A stretch of 64,000 bases of DNA from NCBI GenBank assembly GCA_003024785.1, contig PUQB01000016.1:462501-526500 (forward strand), given 5' to 3'. Origin of the DNA: Selaginella tamariscina (lineage: Eukaryota; Streptophyta; Lycopodiopsida; Selaginellales; Selaginellaceae). Both the position numbers and the translations under genes were made by a program. Below the pieces are notes generated by a model that did not search any database, was not told the origin of the DNA, and worked only from the letters and a program-made list of their open reading frames with translations. Positions 22,620 to 30,890 of the stretch are shown piece by piece (position 1 is the stretch's first letter; every line of letters begins with the position of its first letter).

Positions 22620-23430
22620 ATATATAATATATTATATTTTAAATTTAAAATAAAATAAATAGTAGAAAACAGTGAGCCACACGACGTACCGAATAACAAC
22701 ACTGGAGTAGAGAAGTCGTTGCTATGGCTTATTCTTTAATATAAACTTCAAAATTTTGATGGGTAATTTTAATTAATCATGTTGAATTAGTAATAGTTAA
22801 TCATTTCTTTTTAGATACGTATATAACGAAAGGATAATTATTAAAAGATTATGAACGTAATATTAGCAATATTATTATAATAATACATAATATCTAAGTC
22901 AACTTTAAGTGCTGGGGAGTTTATTGCCAGTTAAGTTAAAATTTATCTATATGAATTTTAATTTTTTAATATTTAATTATTTTATTAAGTTAATTATTTT
23001 AATTGTGAAAATGATTATAAACCAGTCAAAGTTCAAATTTTTATTTCTTTAGAAGCTATAGGACAGCGCTTCTTATTCCCAAACATTAGATTTCTTGCCA
23101 TGTGAAAACAACAATTAACATTCATAAAGGTCGGATCTTGTTTAACAAATAGATCTAACAAATAAGAATCGTTTGTATTGCTGCATGTAGATCTTCAATA
23201 TTAAACTCCATGTCTCTTGAATGGGAAGATTGCCATTCAAATCGAACACCTCATGTATATGTATCTATGTATGTATATGTATATGTGTAGAGAGATGATA
23301 CATTATAACCAAAGGTACATAGAACACATTGGTTATGTATATACAAGAGTGTACACCTGTGCGTGTGTGTGCATACACTTCTAGAGTGTACTTTGCATTT
23401 CCCTTAGAGAGGGGAGGGAGAGAGAGAGTA
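22620..23430. other. AT-rich spacer of unit B
   Basis: No gene. The part after 23,100 (CATTCATAAAGGTCGG) matches units A and C. Confidence 0.5.
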
Positions 23431-23436
23431 CTTTAC

Positions 23437-23575
23437 CCATTCTGAGGCTTCCTTTGGCTCCACCAAATGGAACATCAAAAACTGCACACCTGTAAGTCAT
23501 CAAAGCAGCAAGAACCATTGTGTCATTTGCATCCACGTTAGGTGCTAGCTTTTTAGCATTTATTGAGCAGCTCCA
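23437..23575 (-). pseudogene. Orphan glutamate dehydrogenase exon
   Basis: A 139-bp minus-strand exon bounded by acceptor CCTACAG and donor GTAAAG reads LAPNVDANDTMVLAALMTYR then CAVFDVPFGGAKGSLRM. This is the substrate-binding region of glutamate/leucine dehydrogenases (LMTYKCAVVDVPFGGAKGG in typical enzymes, with the conserved K of the GGAKG segment). The exon itself is open and both splice sites look good. No other GDH exon is present on either side: upstream DNA is a retrotransposon remnant and downstream is AT-rich spacer. It is therefore an isolated exon carried along in the repeated unit. In unit A the same exon is degraded. Confidence 0.75.
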
Positions 23576-23593
23576 CTGTAGGAATTCTATCCT

Positions 23594-23961
23594 GGATATT
23601 ATTGAGAAATATATATTACTTAAAATTTCTTAAAACATCGTGTACAAGGTTATTATATATATAAGTAAGCATGTACGTCTTCAACTCCTCTTAAACAGGA
23701 ACACCACTGGTCATGTCGTATAAGGCGAATATTTTTAACACTTCCCCTCGAACTGATATGACATGACTTCTGATTGTCGCCTGGTTTCTATCTAGTTACT
23801 ACACGGTCGCCTACCATGTCACACTGCTGCATGCCACCTCTCACTTCAGGCTCCTTGCATGTCTGCAGGGTACTGCCACTTCCTGCCCTGCCTTTCCCCC
23901 AGTCTCCAGGCCGCCTAAGTGGCTTCCAACACCACTGCAGGATTAGTAGTGGGCTCCAACA
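23594..23961 (-). mobile_element. Probable copia-type retrotransposon 3' remnant
   Basis: On the minus strand a GC-richer stretch is followed by CAGTTCGAGGGGAAG, a polypurine-like tract, then TGTTAAAAATATTCGCC. About 100 bp of LTR-like sequence follows, with TTATATATATAA and a TTTCTCAATA end. The right border begins TGTTGGAGCCC at 23,961. It lies exactly between units B and C. No coding domain is left and no second LTR or target duplication was found, so the assignment rests on the polypurine/TG context. Confidence 0.35.
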
Positions 23962-24194
23962 CCTTTTGCAGTGATTAAATTATACTCTGACACAGTTTCC
24001 TCCGATGTAATGTACATCATTCTAGAATTATGTATTAGTACGTTATTATATTATATAAGAGATTCTTAAACTTATTTTGACTGATTACAGAGCCAAAGTC
24101 AATAAAGATTACGCGTTTCGTAATGTAGTAACATTCTTCCACGTTCTTAGACATTGCTTGCTACCCGCCACTACCAAATACAAGTAATCAGTGG

Positions 24195-24202
24195 TATAAA
24201 AG
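24195..24202 (+). promoter_or_regulatory. TATA box of small gene C
   Basis: TATAAAAG in the conserved context. Here a short insertion places an extra in-frame ATG at 24,217, 15 bp downstream of the TATA box and probably upstream of the transcription start. Confidence 0.55.
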
Positions 24203-24249
24203 GAGGAATCCTTGCAATGTACTTTGTATCGCATATACAACAGTTTAAG

Positions 24250-24405
24250 ATGGGAATTTGTTTTTCTTCTTCTGGTAAGCCGAACTACGGAACGAATAAT
24301 TACACACCGAGGAAGAAGAGGCATCATTACAATGGTGCTGCTACAGCAGCCGTAATAGCATCTAGCAGTGCAGCTGCTGCTAGTGGAGGTGGAGGTGGAT
24401 GCTGA
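24250..24405 (+). CDS. Small predicted N-myristoylated protein, copy C (51 residues)
   Basis: The ORF reads MGICFSSSGKP, then NYGTNNYTPRKKRHHYNGAA, an Ala/Ser linker and GGGGGC at the C-terminus. Gly2 and Ser6 fit N-myristoylation, Cys4 could be palmitoylated, and the C-terminal Cys is an additional possible lipid or disulfide site. It is the cleanest of the three copies: the Gly run is short (five residues) and the stop (GGATGCTGA) is in frame. The upstream ATG at 24,217 would add 11 residues and abolish the N-terminal Gly; it lies too close to the TATA box to be the likely start. AATAAATAAA starts at 24,443. Function unknown. Confidence 0.5.
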   Translation: MGICFSSSGKPNYGTNNYTPRKKRHHYNGAATAAVIASSSAAAASGGGGGC

Positions 24406-24442
24406 GTTTTCTTTAGTTCATAGTTTTTATTTTTTCTTGTTC

Positions 24443-24452
24443 AATAAATAAA
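24443..24452 (+). terminator. Polyadenylation signal of small gene C
   Basis: AATAAATAAA in the shared 3' block, 38 bp after the stop codon and just before the MITE-like insertion. Confidence 0.5.
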
Positions 24453-24491
24453 CCCAGAGAGTTTCAAATGAATGCGCAGATGTACAATGTT

Positions 24492-24605
24492 CAGTCCCTA
24501 TTTTTTTGTGCAAAATCTGCATTTGAAATGTATAATTCAATTCAACATAAAACCTTCAAAATTATACATTTAAAATACAAATTTTGCACCCGAAAATAAA
24601 CACTG
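24492..24605. mobile_element. MITE-like element 1 (114 bp)
   Basis: The element begins CAGTCCCTATTTTTTTGTGC and its end, read in reverse complement, is CAGTGTTTATTTTCGGGTGC; the inverted ends match imperfectly over about 45 bp and leave only a short loop. It is inserted in the 3' flank of small gene C and absent from the corresponding position in units A and B. A short ATGT repeat at both borders is a possible target duplication. It has no coding capacity. Confidence 0.65.
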
Positions 24606-25555
24606 ATGTCATACATACTTCTCTCTATTCTCAATTTTCGGGTAAGATGAGTCTCTTTTCACTTCCAATTTTTACATATGTATAATTATTCATAATATAT
24701 AGTATATTTAAATAAAATAAATAGTAGAAAACATTGTATGAATGAGCGACTCTTTTCAATCTCAGTTTTCAATGAGAATCTGTTACTGTTTCTTTTCTGG
24801 TGAGCTACACGACAACAACACTGGAGTAGAGAAGTCGTTGGTATGGTTCTTTTAATATTAAACTTCAAAAAATTTATGGGTAATTTTAATTAATCATGTT
24901 GAATTAGTAATAGTTAATTATTTCTTTTTAGATATGTATAATATCTAAGTAAACTTTAAGTGCTGGCCTCGTGGGTGGGGTTTATTACCAGTTAAGCTAA
25001 AATTTATCCGGAATTAATAGTATAAACGATTCTTGTATATGACTTTTAAATTTTTACGATTTAATCATATTATTAAGTTAATTATTTTAATTATGAAAAT
25101 GGTTATCAAAGTAAGGTTGCACTATTAAAATTCTATTTATATCATTTAAGAATTTTATTTCTTTAGAAGGGATCGTGTCTCTTGTCTCTTGGATGGAAAG
25201 TGGCATTGTCGTTTCTAAATCGAACGCCTCGTATATATGTATCTATGTATGTGTGTAGAGAGATAATACATTATAACAAAAGATACATTGAACACATTGG
25301 TTATGTATATACAAGAGTGTACTTTGCATTTCCCTTATTAAACTATTGCAAGTGGAGCGGGCGCCACAGGAGAGCCCAAATGTATCCCGTTGCGTCCAAG
25401 GAACGAGAAGATTGCACAGTATGCATTGCGGAATTGCAACGAGTATAAGTGTGAGAAAACGAGATTATTGATGATCTTCAAGGATTCTACCATTTGTTGC
25501 GTGCCCACTGCCCCCGCTATCTGCAAGTAATGTAAAATCTCGCCCTTAACGCCCT

Positions 25556-25560
25556 TTATG
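25556..25560 (+). repeat. Target-site duplication, left copy (TTATG)
   Basis: TTATG immediately precedes the 5' LTR and is repeated exactly after the 3' LTR at 29,936-29,940. Five base pairs is the usual duplication length for Ty1/copia integrase. Confidence 0.9.
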
Positions 25561-25647
25561 TGTTACATGACATACCTCGCCACATGTACATTTAGGGCTT
25601 TCCGTTTGTGTCCGTTAGCACGGTGCGCTTGGATCCTGATTGTCTCA
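25561..25647 (+). repeat. 5' LTR of the copia element (87 bp)
   Basis: It starts TGTTACATGACATACC and ends GATTGTCTCA, with TG...CA termini. No clear TATA box is visible in it. Confidence 0.93.
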
Positions 25648-25662
25648 TGGTATCGAGCTCGG
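25648..25662 (+). other. Primer-binding site of the copia element
   Basis: TGGTATCGAGCTCGG directly follows the LTR. Its first seven bases match the complement of the 3' end of plant initiator tRNA-Met (TGGTATCAGAGC), with one base missing afterwards. This is the usual copia primer. Confidence 0.7.
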
Positions 25663-25670
25663 ATAGCGCC

Positions 25671-28600
25671 ATGGAAGGAAAGCCATCCATCCGCGAGTTT
25701 GATGGAGAAGGATTTGAGGGATTCAAGATCCATCTTGAATCCTTTCTCTTATTTCATGGGTTGTTGGGGATTGTAGATGGAACAGAGCCGTCGCCAGCTC
25801 CAGGTTCTACTGCTGCTGAGGTACGTGACTGGAATCTCCGGGATTCCAAGGCTAGAGGAAGTATTGCAATGTGCCTGTCCTCGAATGTATTATTTGCTGC
25901 TCCATCCATTCCCAAATCCACTGCAGCAGCACTTTGGAAATGGTTGAGCGACACCTATGGCATCAAGAGTGAAATGGATGTCTTCAACATCCATTCACAG
26001 CTAGATTCCTTGAGGCTAGAGGAAAATGGTAGTATCCAGACTCACATTGCCAAGCTCCAGGGATTTTTCACACAGCTTGCGGCTGCTGGGGCGAAGCATT
26101 GTCTCACGGATGAGCAGCAGAGGCTGCGACTCTACAAGTCCTTGCCGGCTAGTTGGAAGAATGCAGTTGAGAGCTTGCTTCTCCAACCAGGGATGACTTG
26201 GGCAGATGCCGTGAGGAGTCTTCGCAATATTGAAGCCATGCGAAGTGAGAGGGCGGAAATGCCACATGCTATGTATGCTTCACAGGCTCTTGGTGATGCC
26301 AAAGTGGCAAAAACGTATGCAGCAGCAAATGCCCAGAAAGGGCAAAATTCTGGGGCAGTAGCAAATGCCCAGAAAGGGCAAAATTTCAGGGTAGCAGCAA
26401 ATGCCCAGAAAGGGCAAAATTCTAGGGCATTTGGGCGTGCCAAGGCCAGACTTGCTAAGAATCAGTGTGCTCGTTGCTTGGAGATGGGCCATTGGGCTCA
26501 AGATTGCACTGCTCCAAAGCCTGTCAAACGACCAATTGCTATGACGGCGAAAGCTAATCTACTCGAGAGCAATGGGACTGCTACAACAAATGAGGTTGAC
26601 GAGGAACTCTACAACGCAGAGGCAGTTGTAGCACCGAGTAGGTGGCTTCTAGACTCTGGTTGTACTAATCTTATGGGCAATAAGAAAAGTCTTTTTGAGT
26701 GTTACCAACCGAACATTGAAAAGCATGCTGTTCATTTAGGTGATAATACCACCATCCCTGTGGAAGGCATCGGGCAATTTCGGCTCTCACTTGATCATGG
26801 GCGGACCATGACATTTGATGGTGCCATGCACGTCTCCACCTTGCGACGTAATTTGTCCATCGCCAAGATATGCGATCAAAGTGCAGTGGTAGTCTTTGAT
26901 GCAAAGGGAGTCTCCTTGGTTGACTCTAGCGACTTTCACATGCTTGGTACACAGTTGCTTCGTGGGAAACGCATTGGGGACTTGTACGAGATTACTGCTG
27001 CCGACTCAGTTCAGGCCTTTCAAACTGTGGAGGCAGATTCTCGTGCAGAGCTCTGGCACAAGAGACTCGGTCATGTGAATTACCAATCTCTTCAACGAAT
27101 GAAATCACAAGGCATAGTTACTGGATTGGATTTCCGACGTATCCCATCTACGTTTTGTGAAGCTTGTGTTTTAGGCAAGCATCACCGCCGAAATTTCTCG
27201 CCGAGTAAGCATCGAGCGATTGGACTTTTGGACTTGGTCCATTCTGATCTTTGTGGTCCCATGGACGTGCCAAGCCATGATGGTGCGAAGTATTTCATCA
27301 CATTCATTGATGACTATAGCCGTCGGACATGCATTCACTTCTTGATGCGCAAGAGCGATGCAGTTGTTGCGTTTCAAACATATAAGGCCTATGTTGAAAA
27401 TCTCCTTGGCCGAAAGATAAAAGCTCTTCGAGTTGACGGTGGTGGTGAATACCTCAACAATGAGCTTCGGGGCATCTGTCGTGATGTAGGCATACGACTG
27501 CAAGCCACGGCTCGCTACACCCCCCAGCAAAATGGTGTTGCAGAAAGGAAGAATCGCACTCTTGTCAATGCTGCTCGTGCTTTGTTAGCTGATGGACATC
27601 TTGACAAGACGTTTTGGCAAGAGGCCATAGCCACAGCAATGCATGTCCAAAATCGCCTTGCTACGGCTGCTTTGGATGGAAAAACCCCTGAGGCATTTTG
27701 GACAGGGTCTACTCCTGATGTGTCTCACTTTCGAGTCTTCGGTTGTGCGGCATACGCACATACCCCTGATCAACTTCGGAAAAAACTGGATCCCAAAAGT
27801 AAAAAATTCATCTTCATAGGATATGCACAAGATGACACCATCGGGAGAAAAGCTTACAAGTTGTGGGATCTTGCATCTCATAAGGCTCTTGTTAGCACGG
27901 ATGTCATGTTCAACGAAGATGACTTTCCCATGCGCACAGAGGCTCTTCAAGATCCTTCTTTCATTGATGAGACTCAACTTGTTCCTTTGATACCACTTAT
28001 GGGAGATGGTCCACTCTTGCCTCCGCCTTTAGATCCTATTCATGAGTTACCACTAGAGATTCCACTGGGGAATCCTCCACTTCTAGACATGCCTGAACCA
28101 GTTGATGCTCAAATTGAGGATAGGCCTTCGACACCTCCACCACCTCGTCGACGTCGTGGCATGCCTGATCCGATGCCAATTCTTGATCAACCCCGGGAAC
28201 GTCGACCTTCATTGAAAGTCCGAGAAAATATTGAAGTAGATGCTGCGGAGCTCGATGATTTTTGTGGTCTTGTTGATGCTGGCATCCCCATGACCTATGA
28301 TGAGGCCGTCTCAGGGCCTGAGGCTCCATATTGGATGGAAGCCATTGCGGAAGAAGTTGCTTCCATTCGGGTTAACGGCACCTATGTTCAAGTGGATTCA
28401 GCACCACCGGGACGACGTGTTTTGGATCCAAAATGGATCTTTTCCAAAAAGTATGGAAAAGATGGTCAAGTGGTACGTTATAAGGCACGGTTAGTTGTTC
28501 GCGGATTTCGCCAAGTCCATGGCCTTGACTATGATGAAACATTCTCACCAGTTGTAAAAATGGCCAGCCTCCGTACCCTTTTTGCACTTGCGGCTGCTCG

Positions 28601-29858
28601 CAAATGGCAAGTCCACCATATGGATGTCAAGACAGCCTTCTTGAATGGGGATTTGCAAGAGGATATCTACATGCATATACCTCTTGGGTTTGAGGATGAT
28701 GTTGCCTCTAGTGGCACTATATGGCAATTGCGGAAAGCTTTGTATGGCTTAAAACAAAGCTCCCGTGTTTGGTACCAAAAATTTGATGCTACCTTACGTG
28801 CTCAAGGCTTTTCTCGCTGCCATGCTGATCCCAATGTGTATGTGAAAGGCCATGCCAAGAGCATGCTCATCGTGGCCCTCTATGTTGATGATTTGCTCAT
28901 CATGGGTGATGACACTGATGCCATTGCTGCTCTAAAAGTTTCTCTTAGCCAGCAATTCCAGATGAAGGACCTTGGCCAAGTTTCTTACTTTCTTGGCTTT
29001 GAGGTCACACATGATCCCAAGTCTGGTAGCTACATGCTTAGCCAACAACGTAAGGTCGAAGTCTTGCTGGATCGGTTTGGTATGCGTGATTGCCACCCTG
29101 TCAAGACCCCAATGGTTGTCGGTGCCATTGACCTCACAATTGAGCAACCCGGTGAGCCTCTACCTGCTGGGACTCCTTATCGGCATCTCATCGGTTGTCT
29201 CACATATTTGTCCCTAATGACTCGCCCCGACATCGCATATGCGACTATTGCCTTAAGTCAGTATAACACGTCACCAACCACCATGCATTGGCAAGCTGCC
29301 AAGCGTATCGTCAGATACCTTCGGGGCACTATGGATTGTGGCATTGCTTATTCGGGAGGTGATGCATCGTTGACATGCTACACAGATGCTAGCTTTGCCA
29401 ACAACAAAGGTCATCGCTCAACTTCTGGCATTTGCCTTTCCTTCTCAGGAGGTGCCATTGCGTGGGCTTCTAAGCGACAATCTGTGGTGGCACTTTCTAG
29501 TGCAGAAGCTGAGTACATTGCACTCACTACTGGTAGCAGGGAAGTGGTTTGGGCTCGGGGGCTACTTGCTGAGCTGGGATGTCCACAAGCTGGCCCCACT
29601 CCTTCTTGGTGCGACAACTTGAGCAGCATTGCCATGTCCAAGAACCCCGTCCACCATGCTCGCTCGAAGCACATTGAAGTCCAATTCCACTACGTGCGTG
29701 AGCTAGTTGATGGTGGCACACTGGCCGTCCAACATCTTGGGACAAAGGACATGCCAGCTGACCTTCTCACCAAGCCATTGGGGCCACACCAGTTTCAACT
29801 CTTGCGCCACAGATTTGGGTTGGTAAGTGGCTTCGGTTTGGGGGGGAGTGTTACATGA
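25671..29858 (+). CDS. Copia gag-pol polyprotein (1395 residues)
   Basis: Encodes the whole retrotransposon machinery in one frame. Gag: residues 1 to about 300, with a zinc knuckle CARCLEMGHWAQDC at 266-279. Protease: WLLDSGCTN with the catalytic Asp at 328. Integrase: zinc-binding H-H (LWHKRLGH) and C-C (CEACVLGKH), core Asp526, Asp589 and Glu625 (35 residues between the last two). Reverse transcriptase: from about 925, YVDD at 1071-1074. RNase H: CYTDAS with Asp1239 and SSAEAEYIA. Length is typical for copia. I start at ATG 25,671 (AMEGKPSIREF); an in-frame ATG at 25,647 spans the LTR/primer-site junction and may be used instead, adding eight residues. The stop lies 10 bases inside the 3' LTR. 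No frameshift or stop is seen. Confidence 0.93.
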   Translation: MEGKPSIREFDGEGFEGFKIHLESFLLFHGLLGIVDGTEPSPAPGSTAAEVRDWNLRDSKARGSIAMCLSSNVLFAAPSIPKSTAAALWKWLSDTYGIKSEMDVFNIHSQLDSLRLEENGSIQTHIAKLQGFFTQLAAAGAKHCLTDEQQRLRLYKSLPASWKNAVESLLLQPGMTWADAVRSLRNIEAMRSERAEMPHAMYASQALGDAKVAKTYAAANAQKGQNSGAVANAQKGQNFRVAANAQKGQNSRAFGRAKARLAKNQCARCLEMGHWAQDCTAPKPVKRPIAMTAKANLLESNGTATTNEVDEELYNAEAVVAPSRWLLDSGCTNLMGNKKSLFECYQPNIEKHAVHLGDNTTIPVEGIGQFRLSLDHGRTMTFDGAMHVSTLRRNLSIAKICDQSAVVVFDAKGVSLVDSSDFHMLGTQLLRGKRIGDLYEITAADSVQAFQTVEADSRAELWHKRLGHVNYQSLQRMKSQGIVTGLDFRRIPSTFCEACVLGKHHRRNFSPSKHRAIGLLDLVHSDLCGPMDVPSHDGAKYFITFIDDYSRRTCIHFLMRKSDAVVAFQTYKAYVENLLGRKIKALRVDGGGEYLNNELRGICRDVGIRLQATARYTPQQNGVAERKNRTLVNAARALLADGHLDKTFWQEAIATAMHVQNRLATAALDGKTPEAFWTGSTPDVSHFRVFGCAAYAHTPDQLRKKLDPKSKKFIFIGYAQDDTIGRKAYKLWDLASHKALVSTDVMFNEDDFPMRTEALQDPSFIDETQLVPLIPLMGDGPLLPPPLDPIHELPLEIPLGNPPLLDMPEPVDAQIEDRPSTPPPPRRRRGMPDPMPILDQPRERRPSLKVRENIEVDAAELDDFCGLVDAGIPMTYDEAVSGPEAPYWMEAIAEEVASIRVNGTYVQVDSAPPGRRVLDPKWIFSKKYGKDGQVVRYKARLVVRGFRQVHGLDYDETFSPVVKMASLRTLFALAAARKWQVHHMDVKTAFLNGDLQEDIYMHIPLGFEDDVASSGTIWQLRKALYGLKQSSRVWYQKFDATLRAQGFSRCHADPNVYVKGHAKSMLIVALYVDDLLIMGDDTDAIAALKVSLSQQFQMKDLGQVSYFLGFEVTHDPKSGSYMLSQQRKVEVLLDRFGMRDCHPVKTPMVVGAIDLTIEQPGEPLPAGTPYRHLIGCLTYLSLMTRPDIAYATIALSQYNTSPTTMHWQAAKRIVRYLRGTMDCGIAYSGGDASLTCYTDASFANNKGHRSTSGICLSFSGGAIAWASKRQSVVALSSAEAEYIALTTGSREVVWARGLLAELGCPQAGPTPSWCDNLSSIAMSKNPVHHARSKHIEVQFHYVRELVDGGTLAVQHLGTKDMPADLLTKPLGPHQFQLLRHRFGLVSGFGLGGSVT
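26322..26429 (+). repeat. Three 36-bp tandem repeats in gag
   Basis: Three in-frame units of 12 codons, each containing ANAQKGQN (units at 26,322, 26,358 and 26,394), lie between the gag core and the zinc knuckle. Codon use is almost identical between units, so the expansion is recent. Confidence 0.9.
29837..29848 (+). other. Polypurine tract of the copia element
   Basis: A G-rich run (TTTGGGGGGGAG at its core) abuts the 3' LTR, where second-strand priming is expected. It also encodes the Gly-Gly-Ser near the C-terminus of the polyprotein. Confidence 0.8.
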
Positions 29859-29935
29859 CATACCTCGCCACATATACATTTAGGGCTTTCCGTTTGTGTC
29901 CGTTAGCACGGTGCGCTTGGATCCTGATTGTCTCA
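29849..29935 (+). repeat. 3' LTR of the copia element (87 bp)
   Basis: Identical to the 5' LTR except for one G-to-A difference (CATATACAT). The gag-pol stop codon TGA (29,856-29,858) lies within it. Confidence 0.93.
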
Positions 29936-29940
29936 TTATG
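29936..29940 (+). repeat. Target-site duplication, right copy (TTATG)
   Basis: Exact repeat of the five bases before the 5' LTR. Confidence 0.9.
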
Positions 29941-29949
29941 CACGCCCGG

Positions 29950-30250
29950 TTTTTCAGCCTCGGAATCCATGGCGCTATTATGTTTTCAAGAACAAGAATG
30001 GTCTCTGTGGTGCTTTTCGGGTTGAACATCCTAAGCAATTTCTCTTTGCAGTAGTTGATGAGGTTTGTTATATGTGTGTAAAAAAGAGAGGGATGAACCG
30101 GATAACCTACTGCCTCAAGGGGCTATGGGATATAACCCCTCGAGTGTGCGTTACCGGTTAGCGCGTGAGAGGGCTTCCCGAGAAACAGCAGGTTATCCGC
30201 CTTGGATTACGGAGGTGACTGGCAAAATATTCTGGGACGTTGAATATTAA
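29950..30250 (+). pseudogene. Unrecognised coding-like fragment, unit C copy
   Basis: One frame reads RNPWRYYVFKNKNGLCGAFR and continues about 45 residues to a stop; it aligns with 14,360-14,560 in unit A. A second frame ends with PPWITEVTGKIFWDVEY before a stop at 30,250. No known family recognised. The copia insertion separates it from whatever preceded it. Confidence 0.25.
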
Positions 30251-30485
30251 TATATTAGATCTAACGGTTGAGATTTAAACGCGATTGGCTAGTTTCCCTC
30301 GGCTGATCTAATGGACGAGATTCACGTGATTCGAGAATTCTCCACGTCCCAAGGGAGGCAAGCTATTCTTTATATTTGACATGGAACATGCATGTGGATC
30401 GGAAGAGGCATAGAAGTATATGGAGCAGCTTATGAGTTATAAATTGAAGGTGGTGGTCTAATACAATTGTAATTAATAAATGTGT

Positions 30486-30491
<6 letters not shown>

Positions 30492-30511
<20 letters not shown>
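30492..30511. repeat. (AT)n microsatellite
   Basis: A pure AT run at the right border of unit C. Confidence 0.7.
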
Positions 30512-30516
<5 letters not shown>

Positions 30517-30607
30517 GAATACGTACATATGTATTTTTTTACGTCTTGGGTGACACTAACTAGGTTATTGTGTTACTCTAGTTGAACTTTAATTAAAATT
30601 TGAACAC

Positions 30608-30800
30608 AATATGTATTAATTACTATTTTAACATAGTAGCCATAAGGTCAAAGGTTTTTAATAATATTCAGAAAATTGTATACATAAATTACTATTTTAA
30701 CATAGTAGCCAAGGTTTTTAATAATATTCAGAAAATTGAATACATAAATTACTATTTTAACATAGTCATAAGGTTAAAGGTTTTAGTAATATCTAGAAAA
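30608..30800 (+). repeat. Three imperfect tandem repeats of about 60-70 bp
   Basis: Units share AAATTACTATTTTAACATAG and the following AGGTTTTTAATAATATTCAG-like stretch, starting near 30,615, 30,685 and 30,746. The middle unit has lost a few bases (CATAAGGTCA missing). They happen to keep one frame open, giving an NYYFNIV repeat, but AT composition makes coding unlikely. Confidence 0.8.
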
Positions 30801-30890
30801 TTGTAGGCTTAGAAAGGGATATTTATGTAAATTTATTTAACATAGTATGAATTAAATAAGTATTACTTAACGTCTTTTGACACTCTATAG

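Larger units (their letters stand above)
21965..23592 (+). repeat. Unit B of the triplicated segment
   Basis: It begins at CATTAAATTATAGTCTGACAC, matching 23,977 in unit C, and runs through the small gene to the glutamate dehydrogenase exon. Units B and C are closer to each other than to unit A in the promoter region. The end abuts the retrotransposon remnant at 23,594. Confidence 0.75.
25561..29935 (+). mobile_element. Ty1/copia LTR retrotransposon, apparently complete, with 87-bp LTRs
   Basis: The element has 5' LTR 25,561-25,647, primer-binding site at 25,648, one gag-pol frame, polypurine tract before 29,849 and 3' LTR 29,849-29,935, flanked by TTATG on both sides. Domain order in pol is protease, integrase, reverse transcriptase, RNase H, which defines Ty1/copia. 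The two LTRs differ at one position of 87 (CATGTACAT against CATATACAT). With an intact frame and intact target duplication it inserted recently in evolutionary terms. LTRs this short are at the lower extreme for an autonomous element. Confidence 0.95.
23970..30430 (+). repeat. Unit C of the triplicated segment, split by the copia element
   Basis: Small-gene promoter and ORF, spacer blocks, the stretch CTATCTGCAAGTAATGTAAA (25,517), then after the copia insertion the blocks around 29,990-30,130 and 30,370-30,430 all match unit A in order. Without the 4.4-kb copia element the unit would be about 2.1 kb, like unit A. Confidence 0.75.

Noticed and set aside
25347..25535. A possible RING-type fragment (EDCTVCIAEL) left of the copia element
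   Set aside because: Only one CxxC is visible and the following His/Cys residues do not fall in a proper RING spacing in any single frame.
25818..29745. Many ORFs antisense to the copia polyprotein
   Set aside because: They are shadows of a high-quality coding frame with GC-rich third positions; no independent motifs.
30600..30806. Repeat protein with NYYFNIV units
   Set aside because: Comes from an AT-rich tandem repeat; unit lengths differ and nothing supports translation.
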